Both the position numbers and the translations under genes were made by a program. DNA of 64,000 bases from Nocardioides allogilvus (GTDB lineage: Bacteria > Actinomycetota > Actinomycetes > Propionibacteriales > Nocardioidaceae). Shown piece by piece: positions 62,402-64,000 of this stretch; the first letter of the stretch is position 1; the number at the start of each line of letters is the position of its first letter. The stretch is taken from assembly GCF_003047285.1 (NCBI RefSeq), contig NZ_PZYX01000014.1:48537-112536 (forward strand), read 5' to 3'. The notes below the pieces were generated by a model. The model made no database searches. It worked only from the letters and a program-made list of their open reading frames with translations, and was not told the origin of the DNA.

Positions 62402-62749
62402 GTGAACCTCCACGACTGGATCGATGAGCTCTGCGACGTGCTCGATGTCGAGACCGAGGTCGACGAAGGCCTTCTCCTCGACCTGGCGCGCGCAGCGGCG
62501 ACGAACGTGCAGAAGACGGCGGCTCCCATCACGACCTACCTGCTGGGATACGCGGCCGGCTCGACCGACGCCGACCCCGAGGCCGTGGAGAAGCTCGCCG
62601 CCAAGGCGCAGTACCTCTCCGACAACTGGGACCGGCCGGCCGACGCGCCCGACCCGGACGACATCGACGACCCGGTGCCCGACGACTCGGCAGTGGACCA
62701 CTCCGGAGAACACTTCGAAGAAGACGACGAGACGGACGAGGACGAATAA
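62402..62749 (+). CDS. DUF6457-family protein
   Basis: A 115-residue protein. The helical N-terminal half (WIDELCDVLDVETEVDEGLLLDLARAAATNV) is typical of DUF6457, found next to mobA in Actinobacteria; the last 40 residues are an acidic Asp/Glu-rich tail. GTG at 62402 is the start. It may aid molybdenum cofactor handling, inferred from context only. Confidence 0.75.
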   Translation: MNLHDWIDELCDVLDVETEVDEGLLLDLARAAATNVQKTAAPITTYLLGYAAGSTDADPEAVEKLAAKAQYLSDNWDRPADAPDPDDIDDPVPDDSAVDHSGEHFEEDDETDEDE

Positions 62750-62755
62750 CCCCAC

Positions 62756-63724
62756 ATGCGAGCAGTCATCGCCTCCGGTGCCGGAGGCCCTGAAGTCCTG
62801 TCCGTGGGTGAGGCACCCGAGCCCACCCTCCGCCCCGGCGAGGTGCTCGTCGACGTCGCCGCCACGGCCGTCAACCGCGCCGACACCCTGCAGCGGATGG
62901 GCTTCTACCCCGTCCCCGAGGGGAACTCCGAGATCATCGGCCTCGAGTGCAGCGGCACGATCGCGGCGCTCGGTGACGGAGTCGAGGGCTGGGCCGTCGG
63001 CGACGAGGTCTGCGCGCTCCTGACCGGTGGTGGGTACGCCGCTCGCGTGGCCGTCCCCGTCGGGCAGCTGATGCCGGTGCCGGCGGGAGTCTCGCTGGTC
63101 GACGCCGCCGCGCTGCCCGAGGTCGCCTGCACCGTGTGGTCCAACGTCTTCATGGTGGCCGGGCTGCAGCTGAGCGAGAAGTTCCTCGTCCACGGTGGAG
63201 CCGGCGGGATCGGCACGATGGCGATCCAGCTCGCGACGGCACTGTCGGCGAAGGTCTTCGCCACGGCCGGGTCGGCGGAGAAGGTGGCCGCGTGCGCCGA
63301 GCTCGGCGCGGACGTGCCGATCAATTACCGCGAGGAGGACTTCGTCGCCGTGCTCAACGCCGTCGGCGGAGCCGACGTCATCCTCGACAACATGGGTGCG
63401 AAGTACCTCGCCCGCAACGTCGACGCCCTCGCCACGTCAGGTCGGCTCGTGATCATCGGCATGCAGGGCGGGACGAAGGCCGAGCTCGACATCAACGCCC
63501 TGCTGCGCAAGCGCGGCGCCGTCATCGCCACGACACTGCGGGCGCGACCGGCCGAGGAGAAGGCCGCCATCTGCGCGGAGGTCGTCGAGCACGTGTGGCC
63601 CCTCGTGGCGGAAGGCGTCGTGGTGCCCGTCATCCACGAGCGGCTGCCGCTCGAGGAGGTCCAGGCCGCACACCGCCTGATGGAGGACAGCGGGCACATC
63701 GGCAAGATCGTGCTCACGCTCTGA
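62756..63724 (+). CDS. Quinone oxidoreductase (zeta-crystallin-like)
   Basis: A 322-residue NADPH:quinone reductase of the PIG3/zeta-crystallin MDR family. The substrate domain includes NRADTLQRMGFYPVPEG, and the cofactor motif is VHGGAGGIGTMAIQLA, ending VLDNMGAKYLARN. No zinc site is seen. It starts 6 bases after the DUF6457 stop, so probably belongs to the mobA operon. Confidence 0.9.
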   Translation: MRAVIASGAGGPEVLSVGEAPEPTLRPGEVLVDVAATAVNRADTLQRMGFYPVPEGNSEIIGLECSGTIAALGDGVEGWAVGDEVCALLTGGGYAARVAVPVGQLMPVPAGVSLVDAAALPEVACTVWSNVFMVAGLQLSEKFLVHGGAGGIGTMAIQLATALSAKVFATAGSAEKVAACAELGADVPINYREEDFVAVLNAVGGADVILDNMGAKYLARNVDALATSGRLVIIGMQGGTKAELDINALLRKRGAVIATTLRARPAEEKAAICAEVVEHVWPLVAEGVVVPVIHERLPLEEVQAAHRLMEDSGHIGKIVLTL

Positions 63725-63740
63725 GTCGTTGTGCCGGGTC

Positions 63741-63902
63741 AGGGCGTGTCTCTCGATCCTCGGCCGTCGCGAGCGTCGTCCGGGGCATGCGTTGGCAAGG
63801 CGGAGGAGGGAGACATGGCGGAGCCATGGCGACTGACGACAACGCAGCCAGCGTGCGTGCCGGGCGGCGCGCAGCAGGCCATGGGATTGAGAGACACGCC
63901 CT
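63741..63902. mobile_element. MITE-like element with 18-bp inverted ends
   Basis: AGGGCGTGTCTCTCGATC (63741-63758) and the complement of 63885-63902 (AGGGCGTGTCTCTCAATC) agree at 17 of 18 positions. The 162-bp interval has no transposase, so it may be a miniature element mobilised by an IS5-type enzyme. Target duplication was not resolved. Confidence 0.72.
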
Positions 63903-63951
63903 AGGTGTTCTGTCCACGGAGGTTAGGCAGCGGCTCTAGACACAGGTGAAG

Positions 63952-64000
63952 GCCTCCGGGTGAGGTGTGGAGCAGCGACGCATCTCACCGAACCGGAGGC
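63952..64000. repeat. Inverted repeat at window end
   Basis: GCCTCCGG (63952-63959) pairs with CCGGAGGC (63993-64000), and the adjacent GTGAG (63960-63964) pairs with CTCAC (63984-63988). It may be a hairpin or part of another element. Confidence 0.5.

Larger units (their letters stand above)
63725..64000. other. Right-end region with repeats, no gene
   Basis: No coding sequence is supported. It holds the MITE-like repeat (63741-63902) and a further inverted repeat at 63952-64000 that may be the end of another insertion element cut by the window edge. Confidence 0.55.

Overview
The window is about 70% GC, has dense actinobacterial-style operons, GTG starts and Actinobacteria-typical families (deazaflavin/F420-type oxidoreductases, a tRNA adenosine deaminase-associated protein next to tadA, DUF6457). 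It most resembles a chromosome segment of a Nocardioidaceae-like actinobacterium; that assignment is inferred from gene content and base composition, not from a search.

Left chromosomal part (1-32,988). It holds the tail of an F420-dependent dehydrogenase-like gene, a small Rho-N-like protein, a secreted subtilase, a CsbD protein, then recC-recB-recD overlapping as one operon. Next come an ACT-domain protein, a deazaflavin-dependent reductase, menB and a class III-like sirtuin. A tight three-gene minus-strand operon follows (N-formylglutamate amidohydrolase-like, QEGLA/DUF1704 metallopeptidase, ATP-grasp ligase). A sensor kinase lacking its phospho-acceptor His is beside an M15 lipoprotein whose gene carries an in-frame palindromic repeat. 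Then acyl-CoA dehydrogenase, a 2'-5' RNA ligase-like protein, a VIT1-type transporter, a LacI-controlled sugar ABC system, pntAB, upp, the tadA pair and tRNA-Ser(CGA).

Integrated element (about 32,965-58,868). The 3' end of the tRNA-Ser gene is repeated exactly (24 bp) at 58,845-58,868, just beyond a tyrosine integrase. The 25.9 kb between looks like an integrative mobilizable element. It has a MobF/TrwC-type relaxase, a small excisionase-like HTH protein, an AbiE-like toxin-antitoxin pair with a 16-bp perfect operator palindrome, an IS30 element and two metabolic cargo modules. The first is phnC-phnD-phnE-ptxD-gntR with divergent phnM: a phosphite uptake and oxidation operon (phosphite to phosphate by PtxD) with a GntR/UTRA regulator in place of the classical LysR PtxE. 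The second is an AraC regulator, [2Fe-2S] ferredoxin, CYP153-like P450 and ferredoxin reductase (a complete hydroxylase chain), followed by a 29-codon coupled ORF, a BtrH-like protein, a hotdog thioesterase and an SDR. Related 16-32 bp palindromic repeats lie at the module borders. No coupling protein or type IV secretion genes are seen, so transfer would need a helper.

Right chromosomal part (58,869-64,000). It resumes with the displaced terminator expected of the tRNA gene, a NUDIX hydrolase, a 77-aa biotin carrier protein, a membrane protein, a nitrilase-superfamily amidase, mobA, a DUF6457 protein and a quinone oxidoreductase. It ends in a 162-bp MITE-like inverted-repeat element and a further inverted repeat.
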